A stretch of DNA of 64,000 nt from Amborella trichopoda (GCF_000471905.2 NW_006500031.1:690607-754606); one strand, 5' to 3'; counted from the stretch's first letter, positions 23,550 to 37,440 are shown. The notes: generated by a model not told the origin, from the sequence alone. Translations and numbers: made by a program.

Positions 23550-25043
23550 TTCACATGTTCACAATTTTCCACAAAATCTAATTTATAGGCTATTCAAATC
23601 ACTTGATGCATAAGATCCTGATCTTTCTTTTAAAATCAATCATGGAATTCTGATTTTTTACAGGAGATGGGCAATGGAAATAGTACACTAAATATCCATT
23701 TTTAAAAAATTAAGAAAAAATTGTCAGAGTACTTCCTAGAACCATTTGATATTTTTTTTATAATTTGGAAAAGCTCATAAAAAAACACATGATCTTATAG
23801 TTGAAAATGGGTAAAGGATTAAATAGCTGACATATTGTGTTTATTTTGATAAATTTAATAAAAAATACTGTAGACTCTGCTGAGGGAGGTGACTGTGAGA
23901 GATAAACAGCCTATGTTTAAAGACTCGGGCATGGGACTCAACCCCTTACCCAAGGGTAGTTGAGTTATTTATATTTTTTTTTTTTTTTTCCGGTGAGTAA
24001 CTAGGGAGAGGGCCTTTACTTTTGATAGGAATTGAGTCTAAGAGGCAGTATTGCAAATCGTATGACCAATTACTCAGGCTCTTGTACTATAAATAGCACA
24101 ACATTTATAGTTCTGCTATGGGCAAATACGATATTCCCCTGTATATTCCTTTGGCAATCACCTAAGAATCACTCCATAATTATTTTTAGAGTAATGATAG
24201 AGATATAAAGAAACTTAAATTTTGAGTTATTTAATTATATAACTTGATAATTATCCTTAGATAAATTATCTTTCCTTATTTTTAAAAAGAAACTTAAATT
24301 TTGAGTTATTTAATGCTTCTACACTCCAAAAGTGCGAGATATAACATTTTTTCTTGTGTTTTTTTGGAGGTTTGTCCACAAGTTAGAGAGATTATATCTC
24401 CGAAATTTGGTGTGTTAATAATATTTCCAGAATGAACGCTGGCCAAGGGAGTAACCAACCGAATGATCCTGCAGGAGCACAAAAGCAAATGACATACGGG
24501 CTCCCGTAATGCAGGACAATGATTATTCTGATCGAAACCAGAAGGCAGAGCTTCTCGTTGTAAATGTCAGAAAATATACAGATTGCAAAACCCTAGAATT
24601 CATCACACTTCAGAGAAAACCAGGTTTCTATTCCGTAAAGTTCGTTAGAACACTGAGGAGATCAGCTGTAAAAGCCCTGGCGTTTATTTGAAAAGTTTAG
24701 AGATCGTGTCTAAAACCCTATAAGTCACGCTACTGATACGAAATTAGGTATGTTAATCATGGAGTTCATCTGGTTCGCGCTAGAGTCAGGTATCTGAATG
24801 TGGGCTCTTACCAGAGCAACGGAGGCGTGTAAACCCTGGAAATCGGTGGATTGTAGAGATTAAAATGTGCTCTATAAAGGAAATGCTCATTACCTCAAGC
24901 TACAGTCGTTGAAATCCTTGAAGGAGTATATTGGACGGGGTTTTATGTTGTGTATTGCTTCTCTTGTTAGTTCGTGGATGCCCGAGAGGAAATAATTAGG
25001 GGTTTATATGCATTTTCCTGAAAGGCTTGTGCTTGAGTTTGAA
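23550..25043. other. Intergenic and probable promoter/leader of MTPC2
   Basis: No gene recognised. Two AAAACCCTA motifs (near 24592 and 24707), similar to the telo-box seen near many plant housekeeping promoters, lie 340-450 bp before the MTPC2 start. No clear TATA box was identified. A T run of about 17 is at 23971. Confidence 0.45.
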
Positions 25044-28000
25044 ATGGAGCATTCATCACTATTAATGCATGATCCTGAAACGTCTGGAGGCGGAACCAAT
25101 GATCTTTCTAGGGTTTATGCTGATTCTCAATGGTCTGCTAAAGAAATCCCAGACTTTTCTAGGGTTTCTTCAATGAACAGTAGATCCTTTAATGATACGA
25201 CTATCCAACCACAATTTCAGCACTCTATTGATGGTGGAAGCGACAGGAGGTTGGCTTTCTCTCGCAATTCGTCTTTTCGAAAGCCCGATATTACAGTATT
25301 TACACCTCGACCTTTAGTCCTTCGGAGCGTTTCCAATGTTCAAAATAGTTCTTCAGAACAGGGAAACGCCTGGAGAGGGGACTTAGTTGATATGTTTCCA
25401 TATGATAAATCCTCGTTCAAAGAGGAGAGCAGCTTTGACGTGAAGAATTCCCTTTTGAGGGATATACTGACTGTTATTCCTGTTATGAGATCGGGAAGCC
25501 GGCCTATGAAGCGGCTCTCTGTGATGATTTTGCTGAACGTGGCTTATTCCACTACAGAATTGCTTATTGGCCTTTTCACTGGGCGTGTGGGTAAGAATAG
25601 TAACGTTCCTTTTTGTTGGTTTTTTATGTTATAGATGTGATGGAATTGAATGTTAACCAAAAACTAGAGTTTTTTGTTTTTCTTGCTTGTGATTCTCAGT
25701 GATATTTAGTGCAATAATTTTGTATAACTAAGAGAAAAAGTGTCCATAGATTCATTAATCATGGAGAATGTAGCATGTGGTTTGGAAATAACATCTGCTA
25801 AATTGATGCATACCTTAGGTTAAGATAAAAATACTGCTACATCTGTTCATTTTATTTTGTTGCGGATATTTGTATAATAGCAATTGTAACTCCAGTAAGT
25901 GATTTGTTCGTGTGCATATTTTTTTTTTTAAAATGTTTCAACATAGATTCCTAGTGAGTAGTGAAAGACCTGTATGACATAAACATAATACTTTCTTGTA
26001 TATTAATATTTGTAACCTTCCCTCAAAGAAAGTATTTTTGTGTGAGGAGTGGTTCCCAAGGGTGCTGGTTCAGCCTCTATATTGGATTCAAATTCAATTC
26101 ACTGCCTTGTACATCTGGGTTTACCTTCTTGTCCCCCCCTACATTTACGATAGCATAGCATAAAAATGACCTGCATACAACTTTTCATGAACTTTGTGCA
26201 GGGCGTTGGATTTATACTTACTATTTAAGTAGTGTATTTCATTTGCTTTTTTTTTTTTTTTTCTCTCCCTTTTGTATTCCTCATGGATCCTCATTGGACT
26301 CACCCGAGTTACTTGGACCTGCCCATACAGAAACCTCAGGAATCGGCATGGTCCCACAGGTCCTGAGGTTTCCATGTCAATTTTTAATGGGTCGTGTGAG
26401 TGTGGTTGAGACTCAGCTGAGCCAGACTTGTTCACACAGGCTTGTACGTTGCCTTCCATGCCCAGTCCTAGTTTATAAACATTGTAACACTTTATTAGGA
26501 GTTCTTTTAGATGTATTATGATGTATTACATGGAATCCTCTTTCTCCTATACTTCCTCAAATGCCTAGATGACTTTAAAGACGTGTACTGTTATGTAGAT
26601 TGTCTATGTTCTATTATGTCAGATATATCTGCATAATGTTACAAGAAAAAATGTGATATATAACTTTCCTAAAAAGACAGAAAACGTAAATCACTTTATT
26701 GAGCTCTTATTTATAATCTGGAGTCTTATCTATACCTACATAGAATGCATTCTCTTCTACTATAGTTCATCACTTATTTGTCATTGTTGCTGTTGCAGGT
26801 TTGGTGTCAGATGCTTTTCATTTGACATTTGGTTGTGGCCTTTTAACTTTTTCATTATTTGCCATGGCTGCTTCCAGGAAGAAACCTGATGAAATTTACA
26901 CCTATGGGTCAGTTTAGTTCTCTTCTTAAATCTCTCCTAGTCCTTTGATTGCTATATGTAGGAATTTTGGTTTTTTAAATTATTAACTGCAACTGCTTTT
27001 TCTGGCGCTAAAAACTTGTTCTTGAAAAGACAAACTGACATGAATACATGTCGATGATGCTGGAAACATTTTCTAATCATGTGGTTACATAAAGGGGAAA
27101 ATTGAGATTCATGCATGTTACTAAGCTGATGACAACTAGGTTTACGCCCACTCATAGAAGCTAGAATACTGTTACTAATTTATGATTTTTGCATAGAGTG
27201 ATGTCTAAGGTGAAGTTGTAACTTCAACTATCTGTATCGACATTTATGCCCAACTTATTGCTTTCATATCCCCGCATGGCTAATTCCTAAATGTGTGGGA
27301 AACCATCTTATGTTTTCATAATGATATAAAAAAAACCCTCTTATGTTTACATGAGCACAGTTATAATTTATAAAAAAGAAAAACAGTTATGTCTTGATCA
27401 AAGTACAAAATGTTTGCAAAGATATTACTTTTTGAAACAGAGTAAAATTAACCATTGGTGATCATCACCTTCCAGTGGCGTTTAAGAAGGGACAAATTGG
27501 TGGACTGAAGGGATAATAGGTGGAGGGCCCAAAAACACAGTGGGCTTAAAAGTTGGGGAACATAGACTATACAGCTGAATAGAAGTCTAATGTTTGTAAA
27601 GATATTACTTTTTGAAACAGACCAAAATTAACCATGGTGATCATCACCTGCCTGTGGGGTTTAAGAAGGACAAATTGGTGGACTGAAGGGATAATAGGTG
27701 GAGGGCCCAAAAACACAGTGGGCCCAAAAGTTGGGGAGCATAGACTATACAGCTGAATAGAAGTTTTTATTTCTTAGAAATTCTTGCATAAGCACTAGAA
27801 ATCTGAAGTAGTCATTAAAAACACTTGCTCAGGACAAATAAGTGGATGGAGCCCTAGATTATTGTTATTATTATTTTATGATGAACCCTATATTAGTCTT
27901 GGTATGCTAGGAGTCTGAGAACTTTTGGTAGAGGTTTAAGCATTGACATTGATAAATGAGAAACATGGAATTCAAAATGAGGAATGACAAAGTGGTACCT

Positions 28001-31000
28001 GTTTTACTTCTACCTGAATCACCATCTCATCGATAGATAGACAGTGTTGGCGACATTATGCCATGTATCGCTTAGTCATGCTTGTTATGTTGGACCCCAT
28101 AATTCTTCAAAACTGTAGTGCCACCAACTGGTTAGCGTCAGGCTTGTCTGTCATACTTGAAGTAGAGCAGGATATACCTGTTCATTGGTTTCATTACCCA
28201 TTCAAAATAGTCTAAGAGAATTGAATGCATTGTTAATGACTTAAAATGAGTGAGGGTGTGAGGAAAGTGGGCTGGTAGCCCATAATATTGTAGAAACGCT
28301 GTGGTGTTTCCAATTGTGAAGTGGAGCGACCTTTGTAAAGAAAGCAGGAGACCTCGCTTAGGGCTTTTGCAGAGTTTGTGTTGTTTCTAAATTATTCAAA
28401 TTGGAATTTTAACACTAGGTGTTTCTAGGAATTCAAACTGCCTGAAAAATGCAGTTTCGAACTAGTTGAGGGGTTCACAGTGCCTGGGAAATGTTGTAGA
28501 GCTGGACTGCTACCCGAGAAAGATGTCAGGCCCTTCGAGTTACTCTTTTCTTCTTGTGCCGAGTTGATATTTCTCCATATTGCAAAAAATGTTTCAGTAA
28601 ATTGCAGTTCTTTCTTGTATTGCATTTTGATGCTGCCTCAACAAACAATAGTGATATTCTATTTTCTTATTTCAGGTACAGAAGGCTTGAAGTCCTTTCT
28701 GCTTTCACCAATGCTGTAAGTATTTGTGCACATCACCATTGCCTTCATTTTTATATTTACCTGCCATTTATCTTGTATGCCTTACGCTAGCATCATTTTT
28801 GGTGCAATTTCATACTACGGTCTAACATATGAATGATCTTTGTTGCATATGTAGACAGCTGTTTCTTTTGTTTATGTCATTTTCCCTTGCTATAGAAGCG
28901 CTTCATGCATTCATACAAGATGAGTCTGAGCACAAGTAAGTTCTGTTTCTCTTGATTTTGACCAATGCTATGATTGATATATTTCTTCTTTTTTGTGTAG
29001 CAGCTGTCATGTGTTAATATTAATTCGTTTCTTTTTAATTTTATCTCATGCATATGATCAGGTAGTGTCTCACTTGAGGTAACTAGTTACATGGAGGGTG
29101 TAGCATGAAACGTGTCGCCGTGAGTAGTGGGGTACAAGGTTATGTCTGGGGGGTTGATCAAAGTCTTATAAGTTGACTTATTGAAACTTTTTATCCATCC
29201 AACTGTGTGACCTTGGATGCCTTCCCCTCTTACCCTGGGTATGGGATTGGTTCTGAATCTTGTAGTAAAAGTGATGTGCGTTGGATGGCATGCTGTGTTC
29301 TTGGAGACGGGTTGGTCTTGGTGGTGGGTGGGTGGAATGCCCCTTCTGAGAGGTGGTTAGTGAGGGACACAACCATCATGAATGACCTTACCATGGGTTC
29401 TTGCAATTTTCTTCTCATCATATTGTGGCACTATTTGTATCTTCCTCTGCATGACCATATGGTTGAGGGCGGGTTACCATTCATGTTATGACTGAGATTA
29501 ACATGTATATGCTATTAATATGTACCAGTTGTATTGCATATGTTGTGAACGTATTCCCTAAAAATGGATGAACACCTTTAGAGACCTATCAAACTAGATT
29601 ATTTGAAATAATTAAAAGACAACTAAAGGCAAAAGATGTTGACTTATCTCGAGTGTTTTTCCAATAGAATTTCAACACGACAAATGCCAATAACATGCTT
29701 TCCATCTTGTTATGAGGAAACCGATGAAAGGATCATAGATAGCAAAACCCTGCTTAGAACGAAGTTTTTCCAAAATACTCCATTTGTTAAAGTGTTTTTC
29801 AAAAAGAGTTAAAAAAATCAATTTGTAAAAGAAAACAAATGATTACCCTATCTTCTTGAAAAAAATTTCAAAAATTGCCTTAGGTTTATTCTTCTGTATT
29901 ATTGATGTCAAATGAGTTGTGGCTTATGATAATACTTGGTATTAATATTCGTTTATTAGTTGATTACATATATAGTGAACTAAAATTCTTTGATTTTTCT
30001 CAAGAGTTAATACAATTACCTGGCATATGTATTACACAGATACGTATATATACCCTCATTTTTTAAGTCCATTTTTTGAATCAAATCCAAGCCAATCATG
30101 TTTTTTCACTCGGTGATTGTTCATCGCTCTGTTTTGTTTGGGCTGCATTTTTTGGCTGTCTATTCGGAGCAAAACTGAATTGATGCTCACTTTTTGGCTT
30201 ACTGATATTGCCGTAACACGTATTGCTAACTGTGTATAAGGTAGACAAACCCATTAAAAGCAGGGTGATTTGGGTTGCATTGCTGGTTTGAGAGGGGTTT
30301 TGTAGTCAATGAGATGTCAACTTGCCATGTCCTCTACATTTGCTATTTATGCTTCTTGCTTAAAAGCTTTAGTTAACAATAAAAAGGACAAATACCAATA
30401 GAGGAAGAAAGAGATATCCTCAATTCAATTAAACTCATATTACGGTCATAGAAGAAGAGTATAGACACTTCATATCAATGTCTATAATTTTTTGGGCAAT
30501 TATGCATAAATGTCTATATTTGAACTCAATATATTTTTTTTTGTTTTTTTCTGGGATGATTATAAGGACATGGTTGCTAATTAATGATAATTAGATCATT
30601 AATAATATTTTGAGATTCATGAGAAAGATATTCGTCTTCAAGTTTGAGGAAGGCCTTTCGGATTGTTTGATTGCAAATTTTTGTCAAATGGTATAATTTT
30701 TTTTTTTCAATTTGTAGTTGACCAAATGGTAAGTTGGTCAATTGTCATTTGCTCTTTATGGTTGTTGGATTATCTTTATTTGAACTATAAATGATTATTA
30801 TGTCGTATTGGGTGGTGGTAAGTTTTGCAATGGTGGTTGTGGTTGTCATCGTTGTCGTGCGGTAGTGGTGGTGGCGGCTGATAGCCAGTGGTGGGGCTGG
30901 TTGTAGAATGGTAATGAGGTATGGTGGTGGTGGCGGGAGAGATGTAGTGGTGTTGGCAGAGTGGTGGTGGTGACGTAGTGGTGGGGGTGGTGCCAATGTG

Positions 31001-34000
31001 GTGATGACGTAGTGGTGGTGGTGGTGGTGGTGGACAGATGGAGTGGTTTGGTCGTGGTGGCGGCGGAGTGGTGGTGGTGATGTAGCATCGCGGTGGTGGT
31101 AGAGTGGTTTTGTGGCAGTACCGTAGTAGACTGGTGTTGGTGGTGGTGGTGGAGTGGTAGACTGGTGGTAGACTGGTGGTGGTGGTGGTAGACTGGCGGT
31201 GGTGGTGGTGGTAGACTGGCGGTGGTGGTGGTGGGTAAGTGGTGGTGGTGGAGTGGTTTTGTGGTGGTAGACTGGTGGTGGTGGTGGTGATGGATAGGTG
31301 GAAGTGATAGAATGGTGGTAGCGGTGGTGGTGGTATAGCGATATAGTAGTAGTGGCCGCTGGTAGGAGGTGGTGGTAGTGCCAGTGGTGATGTGGGGAGA
31401 GAGAGAGAGAGAGAACCAAATTGATTTTTTGTAAAACTACCTGGAGTAGTTATGCAAAAAACTCAAATTGAAAGCCAAATTGCAGTTGGGAATTAATTCT
31501 GATTCAAACAGCTCTTTAGGTTAAAATTTCTTGTGACAATTTTGAATTAGCCAAAATTGCAATTTGGTCTGGCAATCAAACAGTGCCTTCAATTTTCAGA
31601 GTCTGCAGCATCATAACATCAGAGTAGCAAATTAAACTATCATATTGCCTTGCCAGCTGAAAACGAGTGGCTTGTTGCATCATTTCTAAGTTGGCTCATA
31701 TTGTGAAACTATGATGATGTGTCATTCATTGAGTTATATTGCAATTTGGACATCATAAATTTATTATTGCAGGTGTTATGCTCCCTTTTATTTCTTTGAG
31801 CCCGTCCATGAGCCTACTCCTGCTATGAGTCAGCACTGAGGGTCCGCTAGGTGTGCTCTAAATCAATTTGTAGTGTATTTTAGCATGGTCCAAGATACTG
31901 CTTTCTGCTGGTTCTGTTTTTTAAAACTAGTTTGGCTGCTGGATTTCTTTTTTCATTCTATATTTTAAAGTAGTACCTGGAAAATTTAGTAGAAAAAATT
32001 TCTGAACTTGTTTGGGCTAATGACCTTAGCAAATCTTACAGTGTACTACGTTCTCTCTTATTTTTCATTGTATTTTGTTGTTTTGCAGCTTGTACTTCTT
32101 CATAGGTTCCTTCATTAATTTTCTAATCCGTTGGAACATAATGCAATTGTGTGCGGATGTTCTAGCTTCTTCTTCCTCCCTCCCCCCTCCCTCTTCCCGC
32201 TTCTTTTTCATATTGTTTGACGCTGTGGATATGATTAATGTGTTGCAATTCTTGCAGTATCATGCTCTGTTCATGTTCTTTAATAATAAAATTTTTTGAT
32301 ATGCAAATAATTCTTTCTTCTCAGGCATTACTTGATTGTTTCGGCTGTGACAAATTTATTGGTGAACCTGCTTGGCGTCTGGTTCTTTCGGAGCTATGCA
32401 CGGATAAATATAGGTAGAGTTCTTATCTATGTCATTTGAGGTTGTTTGCTTTACTTCTCTTTTGTCAATTAGGAGTATTGCTTAAGGAGTTAATAGTTTC
32501 CGGACTTCACCTGATCACTGAATTGGCCCAAATATGTCTTCAAGGATATATCATGATGTGTTTTCTTTTACTCTTCCTCTAAAATGATTTTGGTGAATAA
32601 GATTCGACCTTGTTTTGGGCCTGTTGGCAAACATTGGTTTGGCACTTTTGAAGTTATTTTTTTCTTTGTTTCTTTCTCTGTGGAGGGCACCTGAGTTTTG
32701 ATGGAGGATACAGTTCAAGGTTTCTATGCTTGACCTTCTTATTGAACTGGTGGTTGGATCAAAGACTACAGGATAGTGGAGATGCTTTATTTTATTTGCT
32801 TCAGATAAGAGAGTGCTCAGTTTATTTGGAAATTGGACTAATTATTCCATGACTATGAAAATCTATGAAAAGCAAAATTATTTCCTTCTCTATCAGTTGT
32901 AAGAGACAGAAAAGTTTGCAGTTTATGCTTGTTTAATGAGATGGATATAAATGTTGAAATTGTCCCTTGGGCTTCAGCTTATTAGTCATATCAGTTTGGA
33001 TGAAGGTCTCCAACCCTTGAAGTTTATCCCAAAAACATCCAAGATAGTTTTGAGATAATTTTGGCACTTTTGGTGTCTGTTTTGTGTTTACTTGTGAAGC
33101 ACTGGTATATTTCATCTAGTTAATTTATGTTGTCATGAACTAATCAATGAAAATTTTTCTGCACACAGGAAGTGTACTAATGCTTATTCTGTTCTTAATT
33201 TAGTTACAAAGTTTGTCACTTTGTCGCATAGACTAGATCAGTGAAATTAAGACTGGACCAGACTGGCCAATTCAGACTGGGAGCCGATGAAACAGTGCCC
33301 CAACCAGTCTGTTCGGGATTCCCAAACCGGGTGGAGTGCTGAACTAGAATCGAACGTGGGATATCTGGTCACTGCCTGTACCAGCCTACACCTGTTCAAA
33401 AGCTGATTGAACAGGGCTGAATCAGTGTGAACTGGCTGGTTCAGACTGTTGTGACCATTTTTTTTTTTGAAGAATTTTTTGTTTGTATTTTCAGATGGTC
33501 GACCTGTGAACTGACTGGTTTGTACTGGTGTCCTCACTGCTCCTGTTCTGATAACAGTGGGCTGGATAATTGGCTGTTCTTGGTATAGTTGCTATGACCT
33601 TGATTGCTGATTCCATTTTCTACAGTTTACAGGAAACCTGAAGATATGAACTATCACTCTGTCTGCTTACACGTCCTTGCTGATTCTATCAGAAGGTCAG
33701 TGTCCACCTAGTGAGATGTTTACTTCATATTCTCTCTTTGATGTTTATTGCTTTGTAATTAGATAGACGAGCCTCATTTGATCTTTAATTTTTGTTCTTC
33801 AGTGCGGGCCTGATCCTTGCGTCATGGTTTTTGACCCTTGGGTATTCTCATTTGCACTCAGAAATTTCCTCGATATCTTATTCATGTACACTAGTGAAAT
33901 TATGCTCACTTTTAGCATATTTTTGTGCAGGGTAGAGAATGCAGAAGTCATATGCCTGGGGCTGGTTTCAATTGCAGTTTTCATTGTTGTTATGCCACTA

Positions 34001-34544
34001 TTTAAAGCAACGGGCAGTGTTTTGCTACAGACAGCACCATCCAGTATACCATCTTCAGCTCTTGCTAAATGCTGGCGGCAGGTAATCTCTCTCTCTCTCT
34101 CTCTCTCTCTCTGCACTAAATAAAGAGATGAAAACCACTTGGAACTACCAGCATGCCATCTTTGGGTTTCGCACGCACTTGCGTGTGCCATAATGATGAC
34201 TTACGTCATAAGATTTGTGCAGATTAGTGCTCTTGAGGATGTATCGGAGGTCTCCCAAACTCGGTTTTGGGAGTTGGTTCCTGGTTATGTGGTTGGGACG
34301 CTATCGATACAGGTAAGTTTTCTCTATGTGTTGGAAATTATTTGCGAATGGTAGGAAAATGTATCTTATCTGTTTCTCTTTCAACATGTGAAATGGTTAA
34401 GTGTGTTCTCATTCCATCTGCCTCCTCTCATCACGGAAGCAGGTGAAGAATGGAGCGGATGATCACCAGATACTTCGACATGTGCATAGCTTGTACCATG
34501 ATATAGGAATCCAAGATGTGACTGTTCAAACTGAGTATGTATAA
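25044..34544 (+). CDS. MTPC2: Metal tolerance protein C2 (MTP5-type cation diffusion facilitator)
   Basis: Zinc-transporter family membrane protein; in Arabidopsis the MTP5/MTP12 pair works as a heterodimer in the Golgi (established knowledge, not shown here). Ten exons: 25044-25590, 26799-26907, 28676-28715, 28859-28935, 32325-32413, 33626-33695, 33803-33841, 33931-34081, 34223-34312, 34443-34544; all GT-AG, phases match, 437 residues. Order: a Ser-rich cytosolic N-tail (1-160), TM1 in LSVMILLNVAYSTTELLIG, TM2 after SDAFH, YGYRRLEVLSAFTNA loop, TM3, TM4, TM5 with HVLADS, TM6 in VICLGLVSIAVFIVV, then a cytosolic C-terminal domain. TM2 reads HLTFG where transporting members have HxxxD. An in-frame ATG at 25008 would add 12 residues; MEHSS at 25044 fits the family better. 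Intron 4 is 3.4 kb and carries a GGT-rich minisatellite. Confidence 0.9.
27409..27767. repeat. Tandem duplication of about 180 bp in MTPC2 intron 2
   Basis: Two adjacent copies (about 27409-27588 and 27589-27767) share GATATTACTTTTTGAAACAG, TGGTGATCATCACC, GGACAAATTGGTGGACTGAA and AGACTATACAGCTGAATAGA. They differ at only a few positions, so the duplication is relatively recent. Confidence 0.9.
30820..31395. repeat. GGT-rich low-complexity minisatellite in MTPC2 intron 4
   Basis: About 575 bp of GGT/GTG-rich sequence with recurring GTGGTAGACTGGTGGTGGTG and GGAGTGGTTTTGTGG units, followed by a GA run at 31397-31415. It produces a long His/Pro-rich open frame on the minus strand, which is not a gene. 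Confidence 0.9.
33235..33560. repeat. Possible short interspersed element in MTPC2 intron 5
   Basis: A GC-richer block with repeated ACTGG/CCAGT words (ACTGGACCAGACTGGCCAA, TGAACTGGCTGGTTCAGACT, TGAACTGACTGGTTTGTACT). It differs in composition from the AT-rich intron. No second copy was found in this window, so identity is unknown. Confidence 0.35.
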
Positions 34545-35039
34545 ATATTTCTTTTTAGGCATTCAAACGCCTTCTTATGATGAATTATAATTTTTTAATG
34601 AAATTTCTAATAAAATGTAAGTTATCAATTTTCGGTAGTTGCTTTCTGTTTGTAATAGCTTGATATGGCATTATCTCTAGCTTTATAGACATTTGCAGGC
34701 CTTTGTTATAAGTATCATTCTCAAAAGCTTGTGAAAGAGCTAGTTTATTGGGAGATTTTTGTTTCCATGGAAATATCTTAGTAAAAATAATAATAATTAA
34801 CAGTTGTAATATACAAATATTCAATAAATTAGTAAAATGGAGATTAAGGGTACCTGTAATTTCTTTTATGGAAGTTTCGTTACAGTTTTTCTTTGGACTT
34901 ATTTTTGCATTCCAGCATAATTTTTATATCCCAAAAGAATCAAAGAAAAATTATTAAAAAGTTGCAGGAAAAAACTTAAGGGAGAAAATTTCATGATAAC
35001 AAGGATTTTTTATTATTATCTGAAATTGGATATTATATG
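34545..35039. other. MTPC2 3' flank, nothing else recognised
   Basis: Contains the presumed 3' untranslated region of MTPC2; no distinct poly(A) signal was chosen because the stretch is AT-rich throughout. Confidence 0.5.
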
Positions 35040-35385
35040 AGAAAAATTTATATAGAGCCGATGCTCGAAACAATCAAATTAGAGCCTACCTCAAAAAGTT
35101 CACTAGATGAGGTTGTTTTGATACCCAAATAACCCCAAATTGATCATCTCGACATCCATGAACATGAGAAAAAAAAATGGATGGAGTATTTTGTAACGCA
35201 TTTTTGGACTATCAATTTTCAAGATTTTCGAGTTTTCCTATGTCTGTCGATCTATACTATTTTTTGAAGCTTCAAACTGTATAAATAAATATGAAAATAT
35301 ATTTTAAGGCTATCACAAAGATTTTACTATTTGAAGGTAGTTTTGATTGTTTAGAGCCTAGGCTCTATACAAACCGCACCCTAAG
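35040..35385. mobile_element. MITE of family A, TATAGAGCC subtype
   Basis: Ends are inverted: TTTATATAGAGCCGATGCTC...AACAATC at the left and GATTGTTTAGAGCCTAGGCTCTATACAAACC at the right (written as their core words). The interior carries the family A words TTGAAGCTTCAAACT, TCAATTTTCAAGATTTTC and GATCATCTCGACATC. No target duplication was readable. Confidence 0.7.
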
Positions 35386-35525
35386 AATAATTATAATATA
35401 ATTTCCATTAAATGAAACGAAGGGCCTTACTCTGGTCACTTCAACAGAATTTGCGTGGCTGAGAGTTTTGTTACCTTATAGTATCATTCTCTAAGTTTCC
35501 ATCAAAAAAAAATATCATTCTTTTA

Positions 35526-35907
35526 AGGGAAAATGTTTATATAAGGATGCAACCTTATAATGTAGAATGTAGAACTACGGATGCACCTCAAAAATCCATC
35601 GGAAAAAGTAATTTTAATGTTAAAAAATTGTTTGATTGAGACTTAAAAATAAAAAGATTTTAAGTCTTAGAAATAGTGCATTTTACAACATATTATCGAC
35701 AATGCCCATTTTCAAGATTTTCATATGGTAATAGATCTACTTGATTTTAACTATTTTTTAAATTTAAAATTTTATATTTAGATATAAAAATAGATTTTAA
35801 AATAATCCTAATAACATTTTACATCAAAATTATATAACATGATAAAATTATTTGAAGATACACCCTACCTCTACAGTTACGAATGCGTCCGTATGGCAAA
35901 TGCACCC
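35526..35907. mobile_element. hAT-type MITE, family A, with near-perfect 8-bp target duplication
   Basis: The element starts AGGGAAAATGTTTATATAAG and ends with GCAAATGCACCC. It is flanked by TTCTTTTA (35518-35525) and TTCTTTAA (35908-35915). The interior matches 52814-53209 for most of its length: TAATGTAGAACTACGGATGC, AAAATCCATCGGAAAA and ATTTTCAAGATTTTCATATG. Non-coding, 382 bp. Confidence 0.8.
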
Positions 35908-37440
35908 TTCTTTAAGTGGCTCGTCTCTTTGTTTTGATGATATCGAAAGGGTTTAAAGGAGATTCTCAAAGGACTACACTCGGTAGGGGTGTATGACAAG
36001 GTGATACACGTATCAGCAGTGTTTAAAACCGTGTTAGCATGATTTCCGAACCAGATCGCCAATCTGGATGTGAAATCTATGAGACCAAACTGCTTCAGGG
36101 ATAATATAGGTCCTCGCCCAGTTCCCCAGCTTCAAGGTTAATATTGGTTTTGAACCGCACATTGCAAAAACAAGAAAAGGTTTGGGACCTTAAAAGGCCT
36201 GAAGCTAAGAATTCACAAAAAAGAAAAAAAAAGGATCTTTAAGGATCTAGAAATTTTCTTTCATTCTTTTGAACCTGATTTGATCTAAAATATCCGCCTG
36301 TAAACCTCTTTTTTCACCTTTTTGATTGAAGACAACAGATTTATAAAAAGAAAAAATTCTTGGATTCGTGAGATTTTGATTTTCAACCAAAGGTTTGGCT
36401 GAAGTTGAGTTTTTGGTGAAAATTTTGCAACACTAGCATGATCTACCCTGAAATTTCATCCCTTCGCCTATTTTTAGAATACCTATTGAATCCAAGGCTG
36501 AGTTTCCACACACACCCGCAAACAAAAAAAGAAAAGAAAAGAAAAGAAAAGAAAAAGAAAAATCAAAACTTGGCTGAAAAACTGCAAGAGCTTGGATCAA
36601 TTAATTCGTAACTCAAATGTCAAATCTAGTTTGTGAGTTTCGATCCGGTACAGTTGAGGACCATCCATTTGACAATGATTGAATGCATCCATTTGCACCG
36701 GAATCGAAGATTGGAGCATCTGCTTTGAATTCTATAATAGATTATTATGTATATTTCATTTGAGTGTATGCGCCAGTAAAATCAACTTTGCATTCTTTTT
36801 CTTAAGTTTCATAAATTTTTATAATTTTCCTTTCTTTTTTGAGGTTTCTTTTATGGCTGGTTGCCCAACTTGGACTGTTCGAGTTCTGGTATTTATAAAT
36901 CTCAAATTGTAATTTATATGTTTATTTATTTTTTCAGATTCTTGCTCTGGGTAGTCGAGATTATCTACTTGCAAAACATTAGATCCAAAATCCATTTCTA
37001 AGATGATTTTAGAAGACAACACTTAATCAAGAACCCACCAAAACTTTAAAAAATGGTAATATTTTGTGATTAATTGCCAAAACCTCCCAATGTAGATTAA
37101 AATATTTAATATAATCATCAATGGGTGTTTGAGTTCATACCTACATTTTCTTTTTATTGGAATGTACGGCAGTGTATTATCTATTTATAGGAATATACGT
37201 TTAGTATTCAATTATGGGTTGTGTTGTATTATTCACTTGTCTTTTACAAACCCAAACAAAATAGGCTTTGTTTGTGCCACAATGTGAATGAAGGTATGAC
37301 TCTTTGGCTTTTCATATATGGAGCTTTCAGTGGAATCCTGCTTACGACTGCTATATATTGAATATAGTGTACGCACACTATATACTTACTCCTTCAAAGA
37401 GCTACTTAAGGAAGACCTTTTGATCGGGATCTAGTTTAGC
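35908..37440. other. Intergenic, no gene recognised
   Basis: AT-rich, with an AAAAG run (about 36520-36560) built of AAAAGAAAAG units. Short open frames have no recognisable domain. Confidence 0.5.

Noticed and set aside
25008..25043. Alternative MTPC2 start 12 codons upstream
   Set aside because: In frame and possible, but the family N-terminus fits the ATG at 25044; kept only as an alternative.
30745..31419. 224-residue His/Pro-rich frame on the minus strand
   Set aside because: Created by the GGT minisatellite inside an MTPC2 intron; antisense to the gene and without any domain.
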